A DNA stretch of 64,000 bases from Leucophora obtusa (GCA_949987735.1 OX465298.1:118639685-118703684); one strand, 5' to 3'. Positions 1 to 11,834 are shown, counted from the first letter of the stretch. The notes: generated by a model not told the origin, from the letters alone. Program-made: numbers and translations.

Positions 1-1671
1 TTTTGATACAAGCCCCATTTTAACCTATTCGAATTTCGGATCCAAACAATACACCAGACTGGTGTAGGGTATTGTATAGTCGGCATGCCCAACTTTAACC
101 TTTTTACTCATTTATAATTAAACCTTTTGTGATAAATCTTGAACCGCTGCATATTTAATGTAACATTTTAAAAATTGTATCCCTTATTGGAGAAATATAA
201 GGGTAAAATTATAACACTGTTACGTTAATACCTTTTAAAGATATTGATTTATTTCCTCTTAATAAATCGGGTCCTTTTCTATTGCAATCAAAATTACCAA
301 TTCCACCGCTAACCCAATTGTTACGTTTAACCTTCAAAAACGTACGTTTATCTCCTTTAGATAAGCCGGGTTGGTGATCTTTGCAACTAGAATAACGTAC
401 ACTCTTTTATTTGATTTTGAGCTTATACACTTATTTATTTCACACTTTATTACTTTACGTAGAACAATACAACACAACTGTACAAACGCTAGTGAGCAAC
501 TCACTATACAATGCTTATACGTAATTAACAAACTCTAGTATACAACGCACTATACAAACTCTGATCAGTCGAGTCTAAGGTCCATTATAGAACAATTTAT
601 TTGCTCCAGAGACCAAAGGAAAAAAACACACAAGTTAAAATGTTTTCTTTTAAAACGCTATACAATAAAGCGTACACTTTTTGTCAAGCAAAAATGTTCT
701 TATCCAAAAAAATCTTTTATCCATAAATTTAAAATGCTATTTTGTCACGACACACTTATTAAAAAAAGTTAGCACAAAAGTCTGTTAAACGCGTTCTAGC
801 GCAAATGAACTGATTTTTTCTATTATTTTGTCTGAAATTTAGGATTGAAGTTATATTTTTGTAAATCCCATTTTGCATAACAATTACTTTCATCCGTATT
901 TGAACTAACTTTGAACGATATTATGAACTTATCAATCTTTATAAGCCACCTATACTACCAAAAATAAATATGGGCCTGTCTCGGGACAGATCCGTAGAGC
1001 GACATTTTAGCAGAAATTTTCAGTTAAATCAGGTAATTTTTCTGTTGAATTTAGCTCAAATTTCTTAGCTAAGTTAACTAGAATTGTCTCTGTATTTAGC
1101 AGTGTGTAAATTTAGCAGACCATAATTGACGACGTTGGAGCCAGACTGATCTACGGCACAAAAGTAAGTTTCTGAGAAAAATAAGATTAGATCAGTATGG
1201 TATGTCTTTACTTTGCAGACCGCAATAATTCTATAGTGAGTTGTTGCGATTTCTCAAGAAGGAAAGCGCTGAAGAGAAATACATAAGGGTGCAATGGAAG
1301 AATTATGAGTTTTCTATGCCATTATGTAATAATATCAGTTTTAATAAAAATGTAGCTTAGATCAGTCGTATATATGGAAAGTTATTTAGTTTTCATTAAA
1401 GATTATTTAGATCTCAGTAAAGATTAATTTTTACCGTATACTTGGTAAAAATTTATTTGTAAATTTCTTTGCCTTACTTTTCAAATTGTATTTTAAAAAA
1501 CTTCGGGATATGATTTTTAAAAATACTACTATCTTTTTTCTTTTAATTCGACCTTTATAAAGTTGAATCATATCAGAAGCTTTATAACATTTAGCGTGGT
1601 TTGTTAATACTTTCGTTTAATATCAACATTCATAAAAGCTTAAAAAAAAATTTTTTATACATAAATAGCTG
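1..1671. other. Gene-free AT-rich stretch with a two-unit repeat
   Basis: No credible coding sequence is visible. Two related segments begin with TGTTACGTT at 218 and 319, a period of about 101 bases, and share a later block around AATAAATCGGGT / GATAAGCCGGGT. Around 1000-1130 the sequence is rich in TTTAGCAGA and AGTTAAAT words like those in the element at 22561-23252, so it may be a worn relative. Confidence 0.5.
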
Positions 1672-1677
1672 TTATTA

Positions 1678-2004
1678 CCAGAGAAGACAGAAAAACGTGT
1701 GTTTAAAGCAAAAAAATATTGTAAAAAAGCAGCAAAAAAGCAAAAGTAAAAAAGCTTGGAAAAAACAGTTTTTTTGAAAGAAAATTCAAAGTTGAGAGAA
1801 AAAATATTTTTTTTTTGTGAGCAACAAAAGGATTTTTGGGCAAAAAGTCTGAAAAAAAAGCAATTCAAAGCCCAAAGATCTTAAGAAAAAGCTATTTTAA
1901 AGCTGAAAAACGGAAAATCCAAAAAAAAGCAAAAAGAAGCAAATATGAGTAAAACAAGCAATAAAAAGCATAAATAGCAAAAACAGCAATTTTGTCTTCT
2001 CTGG
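1678..2004. mobile_element. Small TIR element (MITE-like) with TTATTA flanks
   Basis: The ends are a perfect 12-bp inverted repeat, CCAGAGAAGACA, and each end is flanked by TTATTA (1672-1677 and 2005-2010), a likely 6-bp target duplication. The 327-bp interior is a strand-biased run of AAAAAAGC-like words with no coding capacity. This is a non-autonomous DNA transposon; I do not recognise the family. Confidence 0.75.
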
Positions 2005-2010
2005 TTATTA

Positions 2011-3356
2011 CATTGAGGGTATTCACAGTTAAGGCGTCAACATGCTATTGTTGTAAAATAGCATGCTCTACTTTTGAAGAAAAAATAAATTAGGCAAAAT
2101 ATGAAGAAGAACTTGTATTCAATCCAAATTGTTCTATCTTTTCAAAGAAAGAAAAAGCTCTAGCTTATTTTTGGTTGGCCTATTCATTACTATGCTATAT
2201 GTTAACCATAAATGTAGAAATAAACGTGTGTAGAGAATATGGAAGTTAGTACTTGTAGAACTACTTGATAGTAAAACCAACAAATGATAATTTTTAAAGC
2301 AAATGCAATTTGATATACTTTTGGGGAAGAACAAAAAAAAGTAATATTTGTTTTACGTATGTATTAATTGGCAATATGGGCTCTGCCGCAATTAACAAAA
2401 TGTCTAAAGTCGTGATTGCTATAGTAAATGGGGAATGAAATTAGAAATGTTTAATACTAGGAGTGTTCCTATTTGTGTACTTTCTAAATGGCAAATTAAA
2501 GGATATTAAACAATTTATTAAATAATTCTTAAAGTGATTGCAGTACCAGGCTATGGTGCATATTCGTAAATGATTGGTAAAGTTGTAAGGGGTTTACTAA
2601 AAAAAATTCCCAGTAAAAAGGTTAAATCCAAAGTACTCATTGCAGAAGACCTTATATTGCATTAGCATAGGTTCTAATTTATGTTCTACAATCGGTTCCT
2701 TTGTATGGAGTTTGACGTATAAGCAATAGGTCGCTTTCCTACAAACTAGAACAAGTTGCTTTAGAATCGGTTCCAGAACTAATTACAGAATTGGTTCTGG
2801 AATGGTAAAACGTTAAATTTTGAAATTTGTTTTTGGAATTTGAGAGTCCGAGTGCTGCCTGATCCACGCCTAGTCGAAATCAATTTTAACATAATAGAAT
2901 GAATGTTAAAAATATTTATTTATTATTTATTTGGGATGTGAAAGTTGCTTTTGACAAGGCGTTAATTTTCAAAATTATTTATAACTAATTCTAAAGAACC
3001 TATTCGTTAAATTTTACGCAATTTATTGTTAAAATATAATATTTTCATGTTTTAGATGAAAATTTCGACTACCCCTTGTAAACACTCTTCTAGTCCTGAA
3101 CTCTACCTTTTACGAGACGCCGCTATCTTTTCTAACCGGCCGTGCTCAGGGAAATTGGAATGGTGTTCTTTTCTCCTTTCAGGTAGAGGAAAAGTCGAAA
3201 ACCATAAAGTAATAAAGGTAGCTTAAAATTAATCAACAACAAAAAAAAAAAAAAATAACAAATGAAAAGATAGATAAAGTAAACATTAAACAACAGAGAT
3301 GGAAATAAATTACAGAGGAAGAGATGTGAGATGTCACTTCGCCTCTTCCCTATTCT
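2011..3356. other. Gene-free stretch; old palindromic repeat near 2640-2860
   Basis: No gene is seen. From about 2640 to 2860 there are several copies of GTTCTA / GGTTCC / GGTTCTGG words. They resemble the better preserved palindrome-rich element at 52201-52516, so this is probably an old copy of that family. A poly-A run lies near 3240. Confidence 0.4.
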
Positions 3357-3511
3357 ATACCCACTAGGGTTTGGGATTTCCCGGACTTTTTTATTTCCCG
3401 GGAAACGGGAATGAAAAAATTTGATTCCCGGGAATCCCGGTAAATATTTTTGAACAAAATTGTTAATGAAAACCACCTATATAAGTAATTTTTGTTAAAA
3501 AAAACACTATT

Positions 3512-4065
3512 TCAGTACAAATGCAGTCTTTGTAGTGAGAATTTACAGTAAAAAATATCAGAATGTTGAATATTTGATTTCACATAAATTACTCGCTGCA
3601 CTTCCAAATGAATTGCATGATTCCAGCAGAAAGCACCTACTACTGGACTGTCGGAAACAAACCGTTTCATCACACTTGGCCCATTAGATATGGTGGCCAC
3701 AATGTTATTTTCCAAAGACAAATAAAACTCTTCTATTCTTATTTCTACAATTCTTCTTATTTCATCAGCATTACACCTTCCTGATATATAAACCAACCCC
3801 AAGTTATAAAATGAATTATTTCCGTTTATAAATATGTTCAAATATCTCTTTTGTGATATTCTTGTCCATTCATCTAAGATTATAGTAAATCTCCTATTGT
3901 TAGAAATATTGCTCGATATTTCTTTTATCATGATATCTTTTACATGATTGTAGTAATTTAATATAAGGTTCTTTACATCGGTTTCATTTTTTTGCAATGC
4001 CAGGTTTTTATTATAAAAACTTTCTCGAATAAACGAAGATCTAGTTATGGTGCGGAGTGACTGCG
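3512..4065 (-). pseudogene. hAT transposase fragment
   Basis: The minus-strand ORF (161 codons from an internal Met at 3997, open without a Met to about 4065) matches the N-terminal half of the hAT RNase H-like catalytic domain. The first catalytic Asp lies in the stretch IILDEW. The region that in active relatives reads like TTDGASVM is here ISNGPSVM, so the second Asp has become Asn. A following C-W-N-H motif matches the conserved C-x2-H of the family. The dimerisation domain and the BED finger are missing. The fragment sits inside the TIR element at 3365-4950 and must be non-functional. That the fold is hAT rests on motif recall; the exact lineage is unknown. Confidence 0.75.
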
Positions 4066-4256
4066 GCTAATTTGGATACCATTTCAGGAAATGTTTGCCC
4101 TACCATAAAACCTTTAATGCCTATTCAGCTTACACTTTTTTCTTCGGGTACTTTGCTAATTTTAGCTGAAACGTTATTCCTGTTGTTGTTTTCTTCAAGA
4201 GAAGTTGCATGACCATAAATTTTTTTTTTTTTTTGTGGACCAAATTTAGATGTCGG
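4066..4256. other. Unassigned interior of the hAT element
   Basis: Noncoding part of the hAT body, with stop codons interrupting the upward extension of the transposase frame. It may hold decayed N-terminal transposase sequence, but I cannot show this. Confidence 0.3.
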
Positions 4257-4958
4257 ATAACCAAATTTAGATACCACCGTTAACCATTAGTCTTGTCTTT
4301 TCACATTTATTAATGAAAACTACTTATAAAATTATTGACCTTTAATATAAAGGAGTATTTTAAATTTAAAGTCGACTTTATTTTTAATCAAACGGTTTTG
4401 TTCATTTTGTGTATGAAAACCTTACAAAAATATTTATATTTGCAAATATTTTGATTGGTTGAAAATAAATTAACCAATCAGAATGCTCCAAAAATAAACC
4501 AAGTCAAGGTATACTGCCACCCAATATTTTAACTAAAGTCGACTTTACCTAAATTATACATTTGAAAAATTTAGATAGTAAGGGCGATTATTTGTAAGAA
4601 ACAAAGCTTTTTTCATATTTCTTTTAAACATTTTACCAAGTTTTTAGGTTTTACTACTTAAATTTTGAATAAGTTATGCGAAAAATCTTAATTAGTTGAT
4701 ATGCTCCTAATTACTTGGCAAAGATTTTATTTGTGTGTCAAATAAATGTATTCCCTTTTAAAAGATTTTAACAATGACATTTCTGGTTTGGTATTTAAAA
4801 TGTTTTTTATGGCTAAAATTAAAAAATCCTATTCGAAACAAAAACAATTTAAAAAATTTAATATTTTTAAAATTTCCCGTTTTCCCGGGAAAATAATATA
4901 TTTTTTCCCGGCAAACTTTTCCCGGGATTTCCCGGGAACCCCAAACCCTAATACCCAC

Positions 4959-5580
4959 CCATACCTATGCTATCGAATCAAAAGTTGAGTAATATGTATG
5001 TATAATTTGTTTTGCAAGTGTAAACTATTTCTTTTTTTTTACAACTAAAACGACCATAACAGTTCTCTCCTTTTCTTCTCTACAGCGAGAGTTTTAAAAG
5101 TTAAGGACAAAAGAAAATCAATTTAAATGAGAAACGATTTGAAATTGAAACAAAATGGCATTAAATTTTAAATAGAGAAAGTGGTATAAATAACTACGAA
5201 AAAATTAATTATATTGTAATATAGTTTAATCAAGTTAATGATGTCTGCAAATGTAAATTTTGGAAGAATAATGAATATTAAAATTTACCACTGTAACATT
5301 CTACAAGTATGAATTGAATGCGGAAATATTCGGTTAAAATTATGGCAATGCAACGAAACTAATTATTATAATGATGAGGAACGAGTTGAAAATGAAACCA
5401 ATTCATAAATTTACAAAAAAAAAAATTGTAAAAGTAAAAATTTAAATATTAAAAAAAAGGGTAATAATAACAAAGGTATAAAAATAGCATTGTTAGATTT
5501 CGTTAATGTTAGTCTAAGTTGATTTGTTAACATATTCCATTTGCTTTCCAATTTCACATAAGTATACGATCATCAATTAT
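4959..5580. other. Gene-free AT-rich stretch
   Basis: No ORF, TIR or tandem repeat of note is visible apart from homopolymer runs. Confidence 0.5.
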
Positions 5581-5589
5581 TAACACATT

Positions 5590-5657
5590 CAAGGCAAATG
5601 ACACTGATGATGGCTTTGTAGCGAAAGCCGAAAATACGTATTCTGCCTTGCTGTCAT
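5590..5657 (+). ncRNA. Hammerhead-ribozyme-like motif
   Basis: The core CTGATGA (5604-5610) is followed by a 6-bp stem II (GGCTTT 5612-5617 with AAAGCC 5624-5629), then GAAA (5630-5633), a short stem III (AATA 5633-5636 with TATT 5639-5642) and C at 5643, the position of the cleavage nucleotide. For stem I, CAAGGCA (5590-5596) can pair with TGCCTTG (5644-5650), or ATGACA (5598-5603) with TGTCAT (5652-5657). These two pairings cross, so the fold is not textbook. Hammerheads occur in Penelope-like elements and some SINEs. Activity is unproven. Confidence 0.4.
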
Positions 5658-5674
5658 ATCGAATTCTTTCAAAT

Positions 5675-5775
5675 TTTTATTCTTTGTAATTCACTTGTGA
5701 AAACTGTATCATCTTTCTTTAATTTGAAAATAATTTAAGAACAGAAAGTGATATTAATTTATGATCTAGAGTCAA
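5675..5775 (+). repeat. Dispersed repeat shared with element X
   Basis: This segment (TTCTTTGTAATTCACTTGTG onward, including GAAAATAATTTAA and CAGAAAGTGATATTAATTTA) reappears in reverse complement at about 48165-48260. It directly follows the hammerhead-like motif and may belong to the same old retroelement. Confidence 0.55.
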
Positions 5776-6890
5776 CTAAAAAACATTCATTTATTAAAAC
5801 TTACCAATATGTGGCTCCCACGTCGAAAGCAGGCCTGAAGTCTAAAGCCCAAATTAGTTTGGAAGTTTCGTAAAAAAAAAAGAAACGTAGCATTCTTATA
5901 ATGAATAAAAAGAGTATAAAAACTAAAAATAGAACTAAATGTCAAGTAATAAAATAGAAAATTTCTATTTTCAGCAGAACTTTTTTACGATTTTACTTGA
6001 CAATAGTTTCAATGCATAGAAAAAAGTTAAAAATATTTTCTATATTATTTTAACACATTGAATTGATTACAGATACGTTTTTTACTTTACGATTAGACTA
6101 ATGAAGCCTTATGGGTTTTTTTTTTTATAAATTATGAAATCAATATTTTTAATAACGAATCTAGTTGTTAAGTTTAAAGAGTAATTAACTGGATACTAGG
6201 TTAGGTTCCTGAGGCAGCCGCCATAAAGGCCAGCTCACGTCGGTCCTTCCAAATCGTGTTACAACTATTATTCACTTGAGGATAAACACTTTAATTTTTA
6301 ATCTTCCCTTGAGTGTCTAACTGATCGTTAAACTCGCCGATATTTTGTGATTTAGATGAATTATTTTCACATACATAAGATCTTGCGGCCAGAATTGTCA
6401 GTATGATCTGCCCATATATTGACTTCTCAAGCAAGATAAAAGCAAAGGGCCAACTTTGTAAAATATAAATATTTTATCCATTTTCTTTTCATAGAAAGGG
6501 AAATCAAAACACCTTCCAGACATTCCAATCCAAAACCAAGAAAAATCCTTATAGTTTTAAAGCAACAGCTCGGTCTGAAAACGTAAATGATAGTTTTAGC
6601 AGAGATACTTTTCATTCCACAATTTCACCTTACCTATTATTGAAACCACCGGATAAATTTGAAATATTTAAATAAGCAACTACATATTCCACGAAAATTA
6701 AACAAAGTTGTACTATCGAAATTTGTTCTATTAATAAACAACCAAAATTAATAATTTCCCACAGACAGTTTTCGTGCTAGTATCTTTCCTCAAACTCAAA
6801 TTCAAAATGAAAAATTTTAACGAAATTTTCCAAACAATATTAATAACAGAAAAGTTTCAAAATTTCTTCAAACCCAAAAAAATTCTAAGT
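5776..6890. other. Gene-free stretch
   Basis: No gene or clear repeat structure is visible. There are short AT-rich ORFs only, none with a recognisable domain. Confidence 0.5.
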
Positions 6891-7300
6891 TATTATACAG
6901 TACACACAATCCAAACAGACGCACCTCACACCCTAGCCATATAATACCCAAGCGAAAGGGATTATCTCTATCCAAAAATGGACCCTCAGAAATTTTTAGT
7001 AAATATTTTTCATTTCGTATGGAAATGGCCCATATCTCGAAAACTAAGAGTAATAAAGCAAAACGGACAAAACACTTGATCCTTTGTAGTGCACTTACAT
7101 GCCCTTATATGATATGGCCTATGCCCGGGGAGGTTTCCGAAACTCTAAGTTGGAACAGATTTTATGACTCAGTACAATGGCAAATAGAACCGTAGTTGTA
7201 CTTATTTGTTACTTGAATTTAGAAGCTAAAAAAAGGAATAAATTCTGTTAAAGCAACAAATTTTTCTGTTCCGCCAACAGACTTATTATTTTGAGTGTAG
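6891..7300 (+). repeat. TA-CACTCAAAATAAT family, copy 1 (one end)
   Basis: The right end, ATTATTTTGAGTG (about 7287-7299), is the inverted form of the ends at 24412 and 40608. The interior shares ATGGCCCATATCTCGAAAAC and TATCCAAAAATGGACCCT with both other copies. The left end is not clear. Noncoding. Confidence 0.6.
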
Positions 7301-7364
7301 CTATTGTACAACCGACTCTTTGGAACAGAAAATTTCCCTGTGTAATGAAATCACTCTTTTTGAA

Positions 7365-7490
7365 TGAAATCAGTTTTTTAGCAAAAAAAGTTTTTATTTT
7401 TCAGCATAGTCTCCTTTTATCTGAATACACTTATTCAAAAATTTTACAGTGGAAAACATTATTGAGTTGCTGAACAGCAATAGTTTTTGG
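7365..7490 (-). pseudogene. mariner transposase C-terminal relic
   Basis: Read on the minus strand, the segment encodes a stretch like NKCIQIKGDYAEK followed by a stop, which matches the conserved C-terminal end of mariner-family transposases. The plus-strand word CATAGTCTCCTTTTATCTGA corresponds to a conserved nucleotide stretch at the same place. Upstream sequence has decayed beyond recognition. It is a short, dead fragment, separate from the larger mariner relic at 11835-12480. Confidence 0.5.
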
Positions 7491-7674
7491 AAATTTTTGA
7501 TTTCTGTTATAAGTAAAGTATTGCGGTAAAGCGGAGATGTCATACAACAATAATATATAAAAAGAATTTTTTTTTTTTTTGCAGCCCAGTTAAAACAAAT
7601 TAATTACAACAATTATTTTAATTTTTGCATTAAAAAATACAAAAATTGTTTTTTCGGACTTTCTATATTTTCAT

Positions 7675-7793
7675 ATATTTAGTTAGAATATTCTTCCACC
7701 TCAAGTCCAAATTCTAATATGATATTGTCATATGATATAACAATATCATATTAGAATTTGGACTTGAGGTGGAAGAATATTCTAACTAAATAT
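7675..7793. repeat. Perfect 53-bp-arm hairpin
   Basis: The left arm (7675-7727) and right arm (7741-7793) are exact reverse complements over 53 bases, separated by a 13-base loop. Such identity suggests very recent origin by template switching or gene conversion, or a constrained foldback RNA. No gene overlaps it. Confidence 0.9.
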
Positions 7794-8263
7794 ACAAATT
7801 AATTACTTATATTCGAATAATGATTTTTAAATTGAGCAATTTCAGAGCTCTTTCATACAAAATATGCAAAGTAATTTTTTGCGGAATGTAAGTAGTTTAT
7901 CTTCAATCTATTATATTCAATCTTCAATCTATTTATGTACCGGGTTAGAAAGGGAAAATTATAGAAATTTGATTGTATGTAATAGTTTTTAATAATTGTG
8001 TAGCTACTTTAAATTTATTCACTTAAAATATACAGATTAGCGCTCAGTCTGAATTTTGATAAGGATTTTAAAAAATTGCCCAGCAGTACCCCGGGGAATG
8101 CTTTTGTGGAATTAAAGCCTCATCGGTTTCGTATATTATATAGCGACTCTCTGCGAATAATCACTGACAAAAAACAGGCTGAGAAATTTTTTTGATCGAA
8201 ATATTATTTTTATATATGTATATTGTAAATCGTAAGGACCGCCAATGGAACGTCGTCTGGTGG
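7794..8263. other. Gene-free stretch
   Basis: Nothing coding is seen. The segment at about 8221-8263 is the part of an older transposon relic now separated from 8912-9175 by the hobo-like insertion. Confidence 0.4.
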
Positions 8264-8271
8264 ATACCTAC

Positions 8272-8903
8272 CAGAGAACGGTTTGAGTACATTCGTTTTT
8301 ATTGCGCAGTCATACCATTCATTGCTTTTGCCATGTATTCATGCAACAACAATAACTAATGCTGTTGCTATTATATACATTCATTGTTTTTGATGAGTGG
8401 TTTTTACGCATTATTTTTATTTGCCACTACATGTCAAGCAACGAAATAAAGAGATGACGCATTAAAAAAATAAAATCAATCACAACATTCATTTAGTTTT
8501 CGTTGACCTGTTGCAGTATGAAGAAATTTCAATTTTTTTTTTATTTAAATATGAAATATGCATATATTTTCTCATTTTGTTAATGGTTAAGTGAAAAATA
8601 TAAACACCAAAAATATACTAAAATATTTGACAGAAAAAAATTTTCAATTTTTATACAAACAACATTGAGACCATTCGTAACAATCGGTTTGTATTCATAT
8701 CAATCATTTTATATTCGTTGCTTTTGTGAGTGTCAGGTAAGATTAATAAAAGACATGCAGTGCAATGCATGGCTTTCGTCATACTCACTTTTTTTCAATT
8801 GTGTCTGTATTGCTTTACTGAAATGATGTGTATTGTCAACAATATGCACATTTTTTGTGATTGCATTCAAAAGCATAAAATAAGGCACTCAAACCGTTCT
8901 CTG
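8272..8903. mobile_element. hobo-like hAT, non-autonomous
   Basis: The terminal inverted repeat is CAGAGAACGGTTTGAGT, whose first eight bases equal the start of the Drosophila hobo TIR. The 632-bp body is flanked by the perfect 8-bp duplication ATACCTAC (8264-8271 and 8904-8911). No transposase is encoded. It lies inside an older transposase relic. Confidence 0.85.
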
Positions 8904-8911
8904 ATACCTAC

Positions 8912-9175
8912 TCTGAAATCCATTTTTGGATTTCATTGCGAATTTTTTGGCCGAAGCCGCGATATTCTAAGCAGAACGGCTGCTTCGGGGCCGCCCAGAC
9001 ATGGCAGCATCTCATGTTGCATCTCTTCTAGGCGATCTGCTAAACGCCGTAATGTTTGCCCAATTGGTGTAGGACGACCCGGAAATCTACGTCTAAATTC
9101 ACGCTGCGCCAACACCGCCGACGAACTGTTACGCAAAAAAATCTAAACAATTATTCAGATTTCTTGAGGAGTCAT
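8912..9175 (-). pseudogene. Transposase N-terminal relic (DUF4817-like helix-turn-helix)
   Basis: Reading from an ATG at 9175, the minus strand gives M-T-P-Q-E, then two stops within about 15 codons, then an open stretch with NSSSAVLAQREFRRRFPGRP and a following P-T-P-I-G-Q-T-L-R-R-L. This matches the DUF4817 helix-turn-helix found at the N-terminus of some Tc1/mariner-like insect transposases. Base composition is much richer in GC than the surroundings, as expected for former coding sequence. The hobo-like element at 8272-8903 is inserted directly after it, and the remaining transposase is not recognisable. It is non-functional. Confidence 0.6.
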
Positions 9176-9179
9176 GTCT

Positions 9180-9638
9180 TATTGACGTGTATTTTGTATC
9201 TGTTTACTTCACAAGTGTCAGAGCAGAACTGACATCTACCGCATTTTTATAAATTATAGCATCTTCCGATAGGGTTATAACTTATGAAACTTTCAAAAAT
9301 GCAAAATATAATACATATTTTGTGGAAAATACGTTTTTATGGTTAGATCTAACAAGTTTTAAATGTATTATTTTGAAAATTTTTTCAGTATATACGAGAA
9401 AACATTTAATTTCATTTTTACAAATCGTATAATATGAAAAAAGTTATTTTTAAGTATTGAAACTAAGAAAAGACTTAAGATTTTAAACCAATCAAGTAAT
9501 ATCCAATTATGTATCAGGAAATAAGGTTAGCTGTGTTTTCGACTTAACTATATCCGTTAACTTAAAAAAAAAACTGAAAGTGCACAAGAACGTTTTTTAG
9601 ACGAAAACTAACATATTACTTTTCGTATGCACGTTAAC
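9180..9638. other. Gene-free stretch
   Basis: AT-rich sequence without an ORF or repeat that I can identify. Confidence 0.45.
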
Positions 9639-9639
9639 T

Positions 9640-10745
9640 TACAACGTGGATAATTACACTGTGCTACAGTGAAAATATACTTGTAAAAAGACCTAGTCTA
9701 AGTTGTAGGCCTGGTTGAGTAAATGACTTTTCAATTTTCAGAATTTTGAATATACCCTCAAAATCTGAAGTTATCGCCAAAAAAACGTTTTCTCAAAACT
9801 TCACGGACCAAAATATTTTTCACTAAATCACTTTTGAACCGATTTTCAATTTTCGGTCTGTTTCAGAAAGATGAATAGTTAGCCTTTCTAAATATATATA
9901 CATGTTTATACTTTTAACAAACCCATGTGAAAGTATTATCCAAAACATTTCAAATTAAAAAAATTTTTTTTAATTTTTTCAACTTTGGCGCCTTTATTTC
10001 CTAATAATTTGTTTGAAAACATATTTTTTTATTATTTTTATTAGAAAGTGCGTTTATTATTGAGTAAAACAAGTCCTTGTTTGTTGGAATCGGTTGAAAA
10101 TTGTTAAAGTTACAATTTTTTTTTAAGATAAAATTTTAATTTTTTCCCAGTATGTAGGAAATATACATACAAAATAACGGTAAAATTGTTTGCGTCTAAA
10201 GTAGTAGGTATGTATGGGAAAATTAAAATTTTATTTAAAAGAAAAAAACGCAACCTGAACAATTTTCAAGCGATTCTAACAAACAAGGACTCGATTTACT
10301 CATTAGTAAACGTGCTTTCAAATAAAAATAAGAAAAAAATAGGTTTTCAAATAAAGTATTAGAAAATAAAGGCGCCAAAGTTGAAAAAATTAAAAAAAAA
10401 TTAAAAATTTGAAATGTTTTGGATAATACTTTCACATGGGTTTGTTAAAAGTGTAAACATGTATATATATTTGGAAAGGCTAACTATTCATCTTTCTGAA
10501 ACAGATCGAAAATTGAAAATCGGTTCAAAACTGATTTAGTTAAAAATATTTTGGTCCGTGAACTTTTGAAAAAACGTTTTTTGCCGATAACTTCAGATTT
10601 TGAAGGTATATTCAAAATTCTGCAAATTGAAAAAAGATTTACTCAACCAGGCCTACAACCTATACTAGGTCATTTTACAAGTATATTAAATTTCTTCTAT
10701 TTTGTAGCACCGTTTTTATCAACGTTGAAAACTCAACTCTTATAC
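9640..10745. mobile_element. 1.1 kb foldback element
   Basis: Long imperfect inverted arms of about 480-500 bases run from about 9640 to 10140 and from about 10205 to 10745 around a short AT-rich centre. Examples are GTAGGCCTGGTTGAGTAAAT near 9705 against its reverse complement near 10650, and AACCGATTTTCAATTTTCG near 9837 against its complement near 10507. ORFs here are by-products of the arms. No target duplication was found, so the outer limits are approximate. Confidence 0.8.
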
Positions 10746-11009
10746 ATTTTCACACCTAGCGGAACTTCTTCGAGTTACTACCTAAAAAGTTTTGCTGACG
10801 TACTTTCGGTTATACCGGATCTATCATGATCACTATCTAATTACCAAATTTTTGTACTCCAATCAGTTTAACGTAGATTTGCTATAAATACTTAACGTTG
10901 ATAGGCATGAGCGAAAATACAGCTGTTGTTGATTTTTAATATGGAAACCGACAACAAATTTACAAGACTTCAAATATTAAAATACTCTTCGGAGGTAACC
11001 CTTTAATTA
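10746..11009. other. Gene-free stretch
   Basis: No supported feature. Confidence 0.4.
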
Positions 11010-11706
11010 TGCACTCACAATATTTTATCCTTAAAAACAACCTAAAATACATATTAAATTAATTGAAAACACTATTAAAAAAAGGACTACTGATTTTTCA
11101 TTATATTCAAACCATTTTGCTATTTATTTTCAAACATTGTTTAAACAATCCAGAAAAGAAATAAAAATAATTGAAAAGTCTATTAAAACAATCATCAATT
11201 TTTTAACGGACAAAACGTAAAAAAAAACGATTTTGTGGTTAGTTTTTTCATATTTGAAAGTTTCTTTTTTGTTTCGATTTTCAAAACACTACACCATACA
11301 CATTCATATTCTTATTGGCTATGTTTGTGTGTATGAGTAACGAATTTCTTGTAATTTGAATTGAAATAATTTTGTATATAAAAAAACTATTTTAACAAAA
11401 AAGAAAACCGAAAATATTTGAATTTTTTGATTTAAAACAGAAAACAACGAAATTATTTAAATAATTTTTTATAAAAATAGAAATCTAAAAATAGATTATT
11501 TGACTGAAAATAACAACTCCTACAAACGATACATATTTTTTCTGGTTTGTTTTTTATTGGTTGACAAAAAAAGTTAAACAATATGTTTCAATGTATTTTA
11601 ATTGATTCTTCAATTGAAAACAAACTTTACCTATTACTTTTTAAATAAACCTCAATCGGTTATGGAAAATATATTGTGAGTGTGCGAATAACATCATAAT
11701 GCTCAG
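11010..11706. mobile_element. CACTCACAATAT family element, copy A
   Basis: It begins CACTCACAATATTTTATC and ends AAAATATATTGTGAGTG, giving an inverted terminal repeat of about 14 bases. The right half is the reverse complement of 13308-13620, and the left half is the reverse complement of 15590-15876. Non-coding and therefore non-autonomous. Confidence 0.7.
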
Positions 11707-11834
11707 ACATATAACGAAAAATATACCAAATATGATATATGCAAAATTAGGGCGATAAGCAAATGACCAATATTTTCCACTGTGCATTTCTCCAATTTTT
11801 TTTTCCTTCCAAAAAATAGGGTTTCTTGAGCTCC

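Larger units (their letters stand above)
3365..4950 (-). mobile_element. hAT superfamily element with 8-bp target duplication
   Basis: Both ends begin TAGGGTTTGGG as an inverted repeat, and the element is flanked by the perfect 8-bp direct repeat ATACCCAC (3357-3364 and 4951-4958). An 8-bp duplication is the hAT hallmark. Just inside each end are several copies of the palindrome TTCCCGGGAA, probable transposase-binding sites. The 1586-bp body carries only part of a transposase on the minus strand, so this is an internally deleted, non-autonomous copy. The intact duplication suggests a fairly recent insertion. Confidence 0.85.

Noticed and set aside
10551..10829. 92-codon ORF
   Set aside because: It lies on the right arm of the foldback at 9640-10745 and has no domain signal.
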